Assembly (NCBI RefSeq): GCF_023715225.1
Contig: NZ_JAMBNS010000009.1
Coordinates: forward strand, 186,001-250,000
DNA: 64,000 bases
DNA from: Robertmurraya korlensis
GTDB taxonomy: Bacteria > Bacillota > Bacilli > Bacillales > Cytobacillaceae
Direction of reading: 5' to 3'
Below are positions 53,568 through 61,508 of the stretch, piece after piece; the first letter of the stretch is position 1; each line of letters begins with the position of its first letter. Under the pieces are notes generated by a model, which was not told the DNA's origin, did not search any database, and saw only the letters and a program-made list of their open reading frames with translations. The translations under genes were made by a program, and so were the position numbers.

Positions 53568-53770
53568 TATACATCGGTGTACTTTTGACGGATTATACTT
53601 ACTCTTATTTTATCTATAATCCTCGTGTAAATACCAACTGCCTCTGCAGCTATATCCAAGCATTACTGTTGGTCCTAAAGGGGATCAGCATTGAATTCTT
53701 TACTCAGGTTAGATTTCCTTTCAATTTCTTTGTAATACTTACGATAGCTCTTTATATTGTAAAATGGGGA
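53568..53770 (-). pseudogene. Decayed ORF, paralogue of the remnant at 55207-55572
   Basis: The minus strand reads CLDIAAEAVGIYTRIIDKIR after stops and KEIERKSNLSKEF before them; both parts align with the remnant 1.6 kb to the right (CLGIAAEAAGMFMRMRDTIR and NKEKRISYLSGNF). Differences at third codon positions suggest past selection in this frame. Family not recognised. Confidence 0.45.
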
Positions 53771-54082
53771 GGTTGCCTTAATGGTAATGTTGGATGAGTA
53801 TGGCTATAGTTCAATTCAACGTTTTAACCTTTGCTTAGAATAGGAATTAAAATAGGAAGGGTAATTTTGTAGACATACTGTAAGCAACTAGAGATAAGCA
53901 TCTTAATAATACATACCATTAGAACACCTCAATAATGGATGTATGTTTACTGCTTAATTTAACTTTCAGGTTGTCATATGCATAACATCTCTAATTGTTA
54001 AATCAGAACTAATGAGCACTTTTTTAGTGTTAGTCTACTTCAATTTATTTACATAATTTATTTTTTGATGTATATTAATTAT

Positions 54083-54150
54083 GCATGAAGTGCGGTGACC
54101 AAATACCGTAGCGACAGGTTTCCTTATAGGGGGCCTGTTTTTTTTTTTTA
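54083..54150 (+). ncRNA. Putative small RNA upstream and antisense in orientation to rep
   Basis: A well-spaced promoter (TTTACA at 54048, 17 bases, TATATT at 54071) is followed after about 7 bases by a 60-70 base stretch that ends in a GC-rich hairpin (ACAGG...CCTGT) with twelve T. No ORF fits. A smaller stem CGGT / ACCG precedes the terminator. The direction is opposite to rep, as for counter-transcript RNAs of rolling-circle replicons. Confidence 0.42.
54114..54150 (+). terminator. Strong terminator with a 12-T tail
   Basis: CAGG / CCTG outer stem, three T-G pairs, CC / GG inner stem, then twelve T and an A. Confidence 0.8.
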
Positions 54151-54160
54151 TTAATTTAAA

Positions 54161-54208
54161 ATTGTAACGCATTACAATATTTACCATTTGTATGAAAGTT
54201 GTTATGAT
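54161..54208 (+). promoter_or_regulatory. Operator-like palindrome and promoter of the zinc-ribbon gene
   Basis: ATTGTAA CGCA TTACAAT (54161-54178) is a perfect palindrome directly before a promoter-like TTTACC (54180), 17-base spacer, TATGAT (54203). Such palindromes usually bind a dimeric repressor; none can be assigned. Confidence 0.5.
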
Positions 54209-54237
54209 GTTTGTATTGAGATTATTGGGGGTAAACA

Positions 54238-55017
54238 ATGTTAAATTGGAGGATAGAGAATACACACAGTAACATTATTGATATTAACGGAAATAAGTAT
54301 CAAATTAGGTTAGCCAGAATAGAAGAGGGAATATTAGAGTACAAACTCTTAGAAAATGGTTATCCTGTTGAAACAATTTTTACTTTTAGTGAATCTAGCA
54401 TATCTGGAATGGAAATTAGACTAGATTCAACAAGGACTTTCAGAAATTTAAAATTATGTTCTAGCTGTGGGGAATATAAAATTGTTATTAATTGTAAGGG
54501 TCTTTTAAAATGTTGCTCTTGTTGCCAAAAAGAAGGGATAAAACAACTCTTATTGGAAGGTAAGGTAGGGGTAAGGAATAAAAATCAGGATATAGGAGGT
54601 CTGTTATCTTTTGATAGAAGTATTGAAGCTGAAATATTTCTAAGACGTTTGCCTACTCCTGAAATATTTATTGATACAGAAAGAGAAGGCTTTTATTTTG
54701 TAAAGGGGGTACTAAAGGTTCAAAACTATGATGATCTTACCTACGAGTATTATCCAGTATTCTTTTATTATGATGAACTGAATCATCATATCTGTGATAC
54801 ACATTTTCTTATAAAAAGAATAGAAATGCTAGAGTTTGAATGGGGGTGGTCAAGATTATCATTTAGGGACAGATTTCAAATGTTTGTGTGGTTTGATTCT
54901 ATTGTTTGTATATTAAATAATTTTAGTGCTTACGAATTTCAATCAGCAATGTTCAAAACTCTTTCGGATCTGCCCATAAAAAATAATGGTAAAACCACTA
55001 ATTTTAATTTATTTTAA
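54238..55017 (+). CDS. Zinc-ribbon protein of unknown function
   Basis: 259 residues. A beta-rich N-terminal part (KYQIRLARIEEGILEYKLLE) is followed by a four-cysteine ribbon (CSSCGEYKIVINC, CCSCC at about 78-100) and an aromatic-rich C-terminal part (YYPVFFYYDELNHHICD, FEWGWSRLSFRDRFQMFVWF). I do not recognise a family. It stands alone with its own promoter and flanking decayed ORFs. Island location makes a defence or regulatory role possible but unproven. Confidence 0.6.
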   Translation: MLNWRIENTHSNIIDINGNKYQIRLARIEEGILEYKLLENGYPVETIFTFSESSISGMEIRLDSTRTFRNLKLCSSCGEYKIVINCKGLLKCCSCCQKEGIKQLLLEGKVGVRNKNQDIGGLLSFDRSIEAEIFLRRLPTPEIFIDTEREGFYFVKGVLKVQNYDDLTYEYYPVFFYYDELNHHICDTHFLIKRIEMLEFEWGWSRLSFRDRFQMFVWFDSIVCILNNFSAYEFQSAMFKTLSDLPIKNNGKTTNFNLF

Positions 55018-55206
55018 AAAGATATTAATAATAATGCTATATTCAAAGACATTCATTTGGTAACTTCATAGAAAGAATGTTTGACATCGCTATGGCATTA
55101 AAATATAAGATAATTACAGAGCTAGAGAATACAATTTACATATAATATAGTGGTAACATATACTATGACAGTATATCTGTCTGCTACTGTTAGGTTTGGT
55201 GATTCT

Positions 55207-55572
55207 TCACCACGATTTCATATTTATAGTTAGTAAATCTTTTATCCTGTATTTTAGTTGGATTATCCCTGCTCTTATTGTATCTCTCATCCTCATGAAC
55301 ATTCCAGCTGCTTCTGCTGCTATTCCTAAGCATTCCTGTTGATCTTAATGATTGAGTGGGAAATTCCCACTCAGGTAAGATATCCTTTTTTCTTTGTTTG
55401 AATTCATCATTTCTTTCACTAATAAAGTAAAGTAATTTAGGACTGTGTAATCCAACGAACAGTGGTATTCAAATTTATTCTGTACTCCTTCATTGATCGG
55501 AACTTTTATCTTTGGGGTGCTTCCATCTATTAAATCCATGGATAGAGGAATCTTAAACACGTATTGACTCAA
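55207..55572 (-). pseudogene. ORF with internal stop, paralogue of the remnant at 53568-53770
   Basis: Reads MSQYVFKIPLSMDLIDGS through YLSGNFPLNH, a TAA, then DQQECLGIAAEAAGMFMRMR and onward to IKDLL in the same frame. Because the first paralogue has a stop at the same place, the two halves may be a short gene followed by another piece rather than a single broken gene. Family not recognised. Confidence 0.42.
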
Positions 55573-55712
55573 GAACCAACGAGTTAAATTAAAGAAATAC
55601 TTGAACTTTCAAGTAATGGGGTTATTGATGAAACCGTATCTCTGGATTGATTAGTAAGCGTTTTAGGGAAATTACGGAATGGAAAATTATAGAGGGTTTC
55701 TAAACTAAAGTG

Positions 55713-55742
55713 AAAATAAAAACCCCCCTATAAAAGGGGGGG
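55713..55742 (-). terminator. Terminator of the DUF3800 / BECR-like operon
   Basis: On the minus strand CCCCCC / GGGGGG with a TTTTATA-type loop followed by TTTTTATTTTC, 120 bases past the last gene. Confidence 0.82.
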
Positions 55743-55861
55743 ACCGCTGATTATTGGGTTCAGCAACCGAAACCTTTGTAGGTCCTCATACTGTAAGTAT
55801 AGGACAGAACGAACTAATCTTTAATTAAATATTAACTTTAATTACTGTAAATGTCAAATAC

Positions 55862-56308
55862 TCAATTCCAAATTGGGCTTCCTTTAATTTTGCTCTCTAC
55901 AACAGGATCATCAATTAAGTAGGCAGTATTAAAAACTGCTTTGGTATCACTAATAATTCGAAGCACAACTACATAGCCATCAGGTGTAACTAAACAGACT
56001 CTTCTTGTATGGTCGTACCTTTTCCTTTTTGAATCCCAACCTGCGTATAGAGTAAGGTTTTTATCTTGCAAAGCCTGTTTTATCCATGTGATTCTTTCTG
56101 CTCTATCTCTAGAAAAAATGCTTTTATCTTTTGCACGACGCGAAGCATTTTTAAAAAATGCGTGGTTAAATTGTTCTGGTCTAAATTTTACTTCAATGCC
56201 ATCATGAGTGTGAATGACTTTATTACAGTATTCTTCATTAAAAAATTGTCTATACTCAACTTCGGTAGCTAAGACAGTAAGACTGCCATAAAGAGTAGCT
56301 TTAGTCAT
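55862..56308 (-). CDS. Putative BECR-fold RNase-like protein
   Basis: 148 residues. The layout resembles phage and toxin BECR (barnase-EndoU-ColicinE5-RelE) nucleases: an early F-x-H segment (VKFRPEQFNHAFFKN), an Arg/Glu helix (DRAERITWIKQAL) and a late strand pair ending in VLRIISDTKAVFNTAYLID, where T-A-Y is characteristic. Overlaps the DUF3800 gene by 4 bases. The family call is tentative; an alternative is an unrelated partner protein. Confidence 0.45.
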   Translation of the reverse strand: MTKATLYGSLTVLATEVEYRQFFNEEYCNKVIHTHDGIEVKFRPEQFNHAFFKNASRRAKDKSIFSRDRAERITWIKQALQDKNLTLYAGWDSKRKRYDHTRRVCLVTPDGYVVVLRIISDTKAVFNTAYLIDDPVVESKIKGSPIWN

Positions 56309-56988
56309 CGTAAGTCAATCCTAAAAATATTAAATTTTTGGGCGTCTCTATATGTTCCCTGGTGGAGAGAGGTTCCAATTCTAGATTCAATTCTTGAAAT
56401 TAAACTCAATTTGGCATCACTAGTAATCTTATCATGGACTTTATAACCGACAGCACCCATTAAAACGTCTGCCATCTGTATTAATAATGATTCTTTAGAT
56501 TCAATAGCCTGTACTTCTCTTATGAATCCAGAAGTTGAGTTATTCAAAACTCGTTCAAGAGTATGTAGTCTATCAGGTAGCTTATTCTTCTTGTGGTCTA
56601 AAAATATCCAATATTCTTCCCAGTTTCCAACCCAGTGTTTAAGTAATTGGTAATAAAATTTATAAAAGCCTAATTCAGAATCTGATTCGTGGTATGCTTC
56701 TAAATCTACACTATGACTATCAACTACTATACATCTAAAACGTAATTCAGGAGTATTGAAGAACAAATCTACTAATTCTAGATAGAAGTCTATTTTAGAA
56801 GGAGAAACATTTCTCCACTTTATCTCGCCGTATAGGTTGTGTTTATCTTTTAATTTTTTTATATCGTTTTTTACTTTATTTCGAGCGTTTCGTGGAATCC
56901 AAATTCCACTAATAATCATATAGCGATCAGGAGAATTTTCTCCGTATATTACTTCTGGTCTACTTTCATCACAATACACCTCTATCAA
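56305..56988 (-). CDS. DUF3800 domain-containing protein
   Basis: 227 residues from a TTG behind GGAGGTGTTCGAGT. DUF3800 features: the N-terminal strand with acidic residues (VYCDES, D7-E8), a central DHKKNK segment and the C-terminal QMADVLMGAVGYKVH helix with another aspartate, forming an RNase H-like acidic centre. Function of the family is unknown, but its genes are common in mobile elements and defence islands. First gene of a two-gene operon with the BECR-like gene. Confidence 0.82.
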   Translation of the reverse strand: MIEVYCDESRPEVIYGENSPDRYMIISGIWIPRNARNKVKNDIKKLKDKHNLYGEIKWRNVSPSKIDFYLELVDLFFNTPELRFRCIVVDSHSVDLEAYHESDSELGFYKFYYQLLKHWVGNWEEYWIFLDHKKNKLPDRLHTLERVLNNSTSGFIREVQAIESKESLLIQMADVLMGAVGYKVHDKITSDAKLSLISRIESRIGTSLHQGTYRDAQKFNIFRIDLR

Positions 56989-57132
56989 ACTCGAACACCT
57001 CCCATTTTTGGATTATAGCATAATTTTACACTATTAGAGTTACTTTAGAAACTAGCATTGAATAGCTAGAATTTGAGATTTTTTTATCTGTTTTTACCAT
57101 TATTCGGGAAATTGATATGATAAAATAAATAG

Positions 57133-57243
57133 GGTTATGACCAAATTAAGGCATTATCGAAGGGTTTAAAACAAGATAGCCTATTTATTGATAAAGACGG
57201 TAGGAGAACGTTTGGATACGTTTTGCAAGAAAAGATAGTTTAA
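57133..57243 (+). pseudogene. C-terminal fragment of a lost gene
   Basis: 36 codons open after a stop, without a start, read YDQIKALSKGLKQDSLFID and DGRRTFGYVLQEKIV. Protein-like composition just before the HEPN gene; probably the end of a deleted predecessor. Confidence 0.3.
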
Positions 57244-57280
57244 CTGGTAGATTCGCTAAATAAATATTAAGGGGAAAAGT

Positions 57281-58153
57281 ATGAGCGTAAAATTTAAAGA
57301 TTTATTTCCAGATTATCAAATGTACTCAAATGATGATTTTTTAATGAATAAAGTTACTTACAATTTGTTGAAAGAGTTGTCTTATAAGATGCCTAAACTT
57401 TTAATAGAAAGTGTACAAGCTCGTAAGGGATTAAGTTTAGATGGAACGTTTCAAAATATGGCCAATGTTGTGTCAGGACATACCAACAATGATAAAACAA
57501 AACATTGGGGTTGGGATTTTATTATAAGGGACTTTGAAGAACAAATGATTGATTTCCAGGAACTCAAGTTCCATAAATTTATGGACTGTATATTAGACTT
57601 GAAAAAGTTTTTCCTTAACCCAGTAAAAGACCTCAATGATGTTTTTGAAGAACATGATTTTGGTTATCGGTTGACCGAAGATACGGAGAAGCCATGGAGA
57701 TGTATAAATCCAACTGTTATTATGTCGGTCGATTTTGAAGAGGTTATTTTAAGTACGGCGGATCTATGTAAGCAAACAGCAGAGCATATTAGACAAGCAA
57801 AGGTGCAACTAACCAGAGCGAATGAATTGAGAGCAAGAAAAGACGCTATTAGAGATTGTTTATCCGCAATGGAGGCATTAATGAAGCATTTAACTAACGC
57901 TAATGATATTGATCATGCAGATGAAATAATGCGTGCGGATAAAGAAAAGTGGGGACAGAGTTTCATTGTTAAAGATGGCATTATACTTTGGAACATGTTT
58001 CATGACAAATACAAAGATATAAGGCATGGCAATTTTACAATTAGCGAGATCAGTTATGATGAATCGATTTACTTCGTTGATAAGCTATTAGCTTATGTGA
58101 AATATATTTCAGCTTGTGCAGTTGCAGCCGAAAAGGATAATTTGATTTTCTAA
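57281..58153 (+). CDS. HEPN-type (AbiJ-like) protein
   Basis: 290 residues behind TAAGGGGAAAAGT. The C-terminal 130 residues look like a HEPN domain: RKDAIRDCLSAMEALMKHLT, a WGQSFIVKDGIILWNMF helix and the DKYKDIRHGN turn common in AbiJ/Abi_C-like proteins. The N-terminal half includes the NDVFEEHDFGYRL segment seen before such domains. The canonical RNase motif R-x4-6-H is not clear, so activity is uncertain. Followed 42 bases later by a zinc-ribbon protein gene. Confidence 0.6.
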   Translation: MSVKFKDLFPDYQMYSNDDFLMNKVTYNLLKELSYKMPKLLIESVQARKGLSLDGTFQNMANVVSGHTNNDKTKHWGWDFIIRDFEEQMIDFQELKFHKFMDCILDLKKFFLNPVKDLNDVFEEHDFGYRLTEDTEKPWRCINPTVIMSVDFEEVILSTADLCKQTAEHIRQAKVQLTRANELRARKDAIRDCLSAMEALMKHLTNANDIDHADEIMRADKEKWGQSFIVKDGIILWNMFHDKYKDIRHGNFTISEISYDESIYFVDKLLAYVKYISACAVAAEKDNLIF

Positions 58154-58195
58154 TGAGAAATGTTAAAAAGTTGAAACTAACAAGGGGACGGTAAA

Positions 58196-58708
58196 ATGAG
58201 TTGGGAAGAAATGTACCGCAGAGATTACCCTTGTAAATGTGGAAAAGGCACATATACCGAAGTAGGTGAAATGGATGATTGGAACAGGACAAGGGATTAC
58301 AAAATAATAAACTGCTCCGAATGTAATGAAAGGGCAAGGATTGCCGTAGAAAAAGAGATAAAAGCTAAAGCTGAAAGGGAAGCGAACCTGAAAATATTAG
58401 TTGAGGAAATATCAACTCATTTTGAAAAGCATTATATGGAGGATTGGCTTTCCTATTTTGAAAATGCTAGAAATAAAAAAGAAGTCTGGTCTTTGGCAAC
58501 GAAAACAGGAGTTGAAAGTTATAGCCTCTCTGCTTTTTATGACCATAATAAAGGTTCAAACAAGGAGGATTATGTTAGAAGACTTGCAAGACCTAATAAC
58601 ATGCTGAAAATTATTGAAACACTAAATATCAATGACGACCTTTTGAATAGCAAGGTTAAGGAAGCTATGGACTTGAAAGGGTCATCATATGTAATAGGTT
58701 TTTATTGA
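58196..58708 (+). CDS. Zinc-ribbon protein, partner candidate of the HEPN gene
   Basis: 170 residues. N-terminal cysteines CKCG and CSEC (residues 13-42) suggest a zinc ribbon; a charged helix follows (EKEIKAKAEREANLKILVEEI) and then a helical C-terminal part. Behind GGGGACGGTAAA. Family not recognised. The close spacing to the HEPN gene suggests an operon. Confidence 0.6.
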   Translation: MSWEEMYRRDYPCKCGKGTYTEVGEMDDWNRTRDYKIINCSECNERARIAVEKEIKAKAEREANLKILVEEISTHFEKHYMEDWLSYFENARNKKEVWSLATKTGVESYSLSAFYDHNKGSNKEDYVRRLARPNNMLKIIETLNINDDLLNSKVKEAMDLKGSSYVIGFY

Positions 58709-59577
58709 AAGTGAGGACTTAAAAAGGTTCTTGCTTTTTTATCTTTCCCATGATAAAGAAATGTGCATTGGATAGTATAGAATGAATGAAAGAATGAATT
58801 TATTTGTTTGTACATATGAGCTTAATTTGATTTTTAATAAAATGTTTTACAAAGGGTTTACAATGAAAATATAGGTCTTATTCTCTTTTACAAAAAACAA
58901 AATATTGTAAGTGAGAAAGAGGTTTTTGGTTATGTTCGTGTTTCAACCGAAACGTGATTGTTGAGCTATTTTAGAATTTAGGTGTAAGTGGGACTTTAAA
59001 AGACAGAGATGGACCTACAGACTTGTTATCTGCTCTTTTAGAGGAGAAGGAAAGCGAGTTATAATGAATGCAATGTTTATGGCGGGTCGCTATCTAAGGT
59101 GATGAATTAATGATAACTGATGAAAGTTAACGCCGAAGTCATAGCGTAGAGCAATGCACATAACCCATCTTGATAACGATGAGGAAAAATGTTATTTCTT
59201 AGGTCACTAGTTTAGGAAATAAAAATGGATGAGAAACCGGAAGGATGGTAAGGTGATAACCTTTTGGTTTTCTTTTGCTCGAAGTTTACTATCTAATAGA
59301 GTGAGCACCCCCACTTAATAAATAAAGGGCAGAGATTTCACTTGTTTATTTTTAAACTTGCCCAACTTTGGGGGATTACTAGTTAGATAAGTGTATAGTT
59401 AATATCTTACTCGAAGAAATAATAAGTATCTGTGGCATCATTTTGGCATCAAACTTAAAATAACTATAAAATACTATAGATAATTTATTTTAATAAAAAT
59501 GCCCATAAATCCTTGGTATATAAGGGTTTATGGACATTATCGGTAACAAGAGGTAACGGTAGATAATATAGTAGTAG
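58709..59577. other. Gap at the right end of the island
   Basis: No intact gene. Contains a resolvase relic (58921-59064) and an inverted repeat CCATAAA / TTTATGG (59503-59533) just inside the right att repeat. Confidence 0.5.
58921..59064 (+). pseudogene. Relic of a serine resolvase/invertase
   Basis: One frame reads VFGYVRVSTET, the start of the resolvase catalytic domain, then a stop; a second frame reads VSGTLKDRDGPTDLLSALL, matching the segment SGxxKDRPxLxxLL of the same domain. A deletion of about 30 codons separates the two. Non-functional. Confidence 0.55.
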
Positions 59578-59624
59578 ACCTTGACAGGGTGGGGGTCGGG
59601 GGTTCAAGTCCCTCACAGGTCATA
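59578..59624 (+). repeat. Right attachment repeat of the island
   Basis: 47 bases identical to 39059-39105, i.e. the 3' part of tRNA-Val without its 5' half. Confidence 0.93.
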
Positions 59625-59630
59625 CGAATA

Positions 59631-59679
59631 GAAAAGCTCGAAACCTTGTTTTTAAGGTTTTCGAGCTTTTCTTTTTTTA
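59631..59679 (+). terminator. Displaced terminator of tRNA-Val
   Basis: GAAAAGCTCGAAA.CCTT / AAGGTTTTCGAGCTTTTC with a T run, 7 bases after the right repeat. In the uninterrupted chromosome it would directly follow the tRNA. Confidence 0.85.
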
Positions 59680-59809
59680 TGAATTGTCTGTGTATTTTTT
59701 TACTAGTATTTCCATAGACTGTCACCTAATACCCAGTGCTCCCATACTATAACATTACGGCTTTAAATAAAAATTCATAGACAGCCATAATAAGTTGGAG
59801 GGTGACTCA

Positions 59810-60670
59810 ATGTTTTATCATGTTAAAGAACTTCAATACCAAGCGAAGCCTGAAAGACCGGACCCACTGTTTGCAAGAAATCTGCAAGAAGTGTTAGGTG
59901 GACAATTTGGTGAAATATCAGTTGCTTTACAATATTTATTCCAAGGATGGAATGTACGTGGGAATGGAAAATATAAGGATTTATTAATGGATACGGGTGC
60001 GGAAGAATTAGCTCATATCGAAATGTTAGCCACTATGATTGCTAGACTGTTAGATGGAGCTCCGGTTGGGGATTTAGAGGAGGCTGCTAAAGATCCGGTA
60101 ATTGGTGCGATTTTAGGAGGAATGAACCCACAACACGCGATTGTTTCTGGACTGGGAGCAATGCCAGCTGATAGCGTAGGGAATAGATGGACAGCAGATT
60201 ATATTATTGCTAGCGGTAATTTGTTAGCTGACTTTAGAGCTAATTTAAATGCCGAATCACAGGGGAGATTACAGGTAGTAAGACTGTATGAAATGACCAA
60301 TGATCGAGGCGTTAAGGATATGCTTTCTTGGTTAATCGCTCGTGATACGATGCATCAAAATCAGTGGATTGCAGCTATAAAGGAACTAGAAGCTAAAGAA
60401 AATATTGTTGTACCGAGTACTTTCCCTCGTAATTTAGAAAAACGAGAAGTTTCGCATGTCTTGTTTAACTTATCAGCAGGAAATGAGAGTGCCAGTGGTC
60501 GATGGGCTAGTGGTCCAAGTATGGATGGTGAGGGTGTATTCCAGTATGTAGAGAACCCAGTGCCTCTTGCCAAAAAGCCAAAATTAAACCCTGCACCACC
60601 TTATATTCATGATACACCTCCTGCTGTACTTAAAGATACAGTGGGGAAAATCCCTCCAAATATGATGTAA
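59810..60670 (+). CDS. Manganese catalase
   Basis: 286 residues from the ATG (MFYHVKELQYQ) behind GGAGGGTGACTCA. Di-manganese ligands of the family are all in place: E35 (GGQFGE), E66 and H69 (EELAHIEM), E149 (LNAESQ) and H182 (ARDTMHQNQW). The C-terminal tail is proline-rich (LNPAPPYIHDTPP). Decomposes hydrogen peroxide; relatives are found in spore coats (CotJC) and cytoplasm. Confidence 0.94.
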   Translation: MFYHVKELQYQAKPERPDPLFARNLQEVLGGQFGEISVALQYLFQGWNVRGNGKYKDLLMDTGAEELAHIEMLATMIARLLDGAPVGDLEEAAKDPVIGAILGGMNPQHAIVSGLGAMPADSVGNRWTADYIIASGNLLADFRANLNAESQGRLQVVRLYEMTNDRGVKDMLSWLIARDTMHQNQWIAAIKELEAKENIVVPSTFPRNLEKREVSHVLFNLSAGNESASGRWASGPSMDGEGVFQYVENPVPLAKKPKLNPAPPYIHDTPPAVLKDTVGKIPPNMM

Positions 60671-60674
60671 AAAT

Positions 60675-60710
60675 AAAGCCATTATCCTTGTATGGATAAT
60701 GGCTTTTATG
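60675..60710. terminator. Terminator between the catalase and haemolysin III genes
   Basis: AAAGCCATTATCC / GGATAATGGCTTT, 13 pairs, followed by TAT; between convergent genes. Confidence 0.9.
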
Positions 60711-60719
60711 AATGGATAT

Positions 60720-61367
60720 TTATAGTACGTACATATACACGCATAGGAAGTGAGCGGTCGATCCGAGCATGATGAAAATATGAAAAATCTCGTGGAATCC
60801 CATAAAACGTGATTGAAGAAATTTGGGTTTCGCTCCATAAATAATACCACCAATTGTATAAAAGATTCCTCCTAAAACAAGCAGAAATAAACCAGAACTG
60901 CTCAAAATATCTGCTAGAGGAGAAGCGACAAAGATTACCATCCAACCCATCACAATATAAATAACTGTTGATAACCAACGTGGACAATTAAACCAAATCA
61001 TTTTAAATAACACTCCACAAAGAGCAGCAAATACAATAATAGAAAACAGTAACCAACCTGTTAAACCATTCAGACTGATTAAGCAAAAAGGAGTATACGT
61101 TCCTGCAATAAGAATAAAAATCATCGAGTGATCAAGCCTGCGCAAAAAAGCAATAACCGAATCTTTAGCAACAACCATGTGGTATGTGGCTGATGCTGAA
61201 TAAAGTAATATCATACTTATCCCAAATATGATAACAGAAGTAATGGCCAAAGCTGAGCTCGTGGTTATAGAGGCTTTAATCACTAACGCTAAAAGGGCGA
61301 TAAATGAAAGGATGGCTCCTGCCAAATGGGTAAGACCATTAATAGGTTCTCTAATATAAGAAAGCAT
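60720..61367 (-). CDS. Haemolysin III family membrane protein
   Basis: 215 residues, seven membrane segments, PAQR/HlyIII family. Zinc-site motifs: SATYH near the end of the second segment, RLDHSMI, and the C-terminal GFHEIFHIFIMLGSTAHF. Start behind AAGGAGAGGAGAGAACCAC. Related to B. subtilis YplQ. The haemolytic role is not established in Bacillus. Confidence 0.92.
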   Translation of the reverse strand: MLSYIREPINGLTHLAGAILSFIALLALVIKASITTSSALAITSVIIFGISMILLYSASATYHMVVAKDSVIAFLRRLDHSMIFILIAGTYTPFCLISLNGLTGWLLFSIIVFAALCGVLFKMIWFNCPRWLSTVIYIVMGWMVIFVASPLADILSSSGLFLLVLGGIFYTIGGIIYGAKPKFLQSRFMGFHEIFHIFIMLGSTAHFLCVYMYVL

Positions 61368-61508
61368 GTGGTTCTCTCCTCTCCTTTTTTATATGTAGTT
61401 TTTATAACTACTTATTATAGTATACGTATTACAACAACTAGTCAACATTTACTAATCATGAATTGTGAAGTAAAATTGAAGGGTATATAGAAGAAAAAGG
61501 AGAAAATT

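Larger units (their letters stand above)
53491..54237. other. Gap upstream of rep with a decayed ORF and a putative small RNA
   Basis: Contains a minus-strand ORF remnant (53568-53770), a plus-strand promoter-plus-terminator pair (54048-54150) and an operator-like palindrome (54161-54178). The rep promoter must lie here but was not placed with confidence. Confidence 0.5.
55018..55861. other. Gap between the zinc-ribbon gene and the DUF3800 pair
   Basis: Holds the decayed ORF at 55207-55572 and the terminator at 55713-55742; nothing else coding is apparent. Confidence 0.5.
39059..59624. mobile_element. Integrative genomic island in tRNA-Val (about 20.6 kb)
   Basis: Bounded by a 47-bp perfect direct repeat of the tRNA-Val 3' end. 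A tyrosine integrase gene is the first gene inside the left end. Contents: two excisionase-like genes, an HUH Rep and a degenerate paralogue, a type I restriction-modification system, orphan zinc-ribbon, DUF3800/BECR-like and HEPN-type genes, and several decayed ORFs in unusually long non-coding gaps. No conjugation genes (relaxase, VirB4, coupling protein) are visible, so it would at most be mobilisable. The tRNA's original terminator now lies just outside the right end. Confidence 0.92.

Noticed and set aside
53585-53797. 70-aa plus-strand ORF
   Set aside because: Antisense of the decayed minus-strand ORF; third-position changes between the two copies support the minus frame.
59537-59725. 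62-aa minus-strand ORF across the right att repeat
   Set aside because: Antisense of the tRNA fragment and terminator; it appears only because of the repeat.
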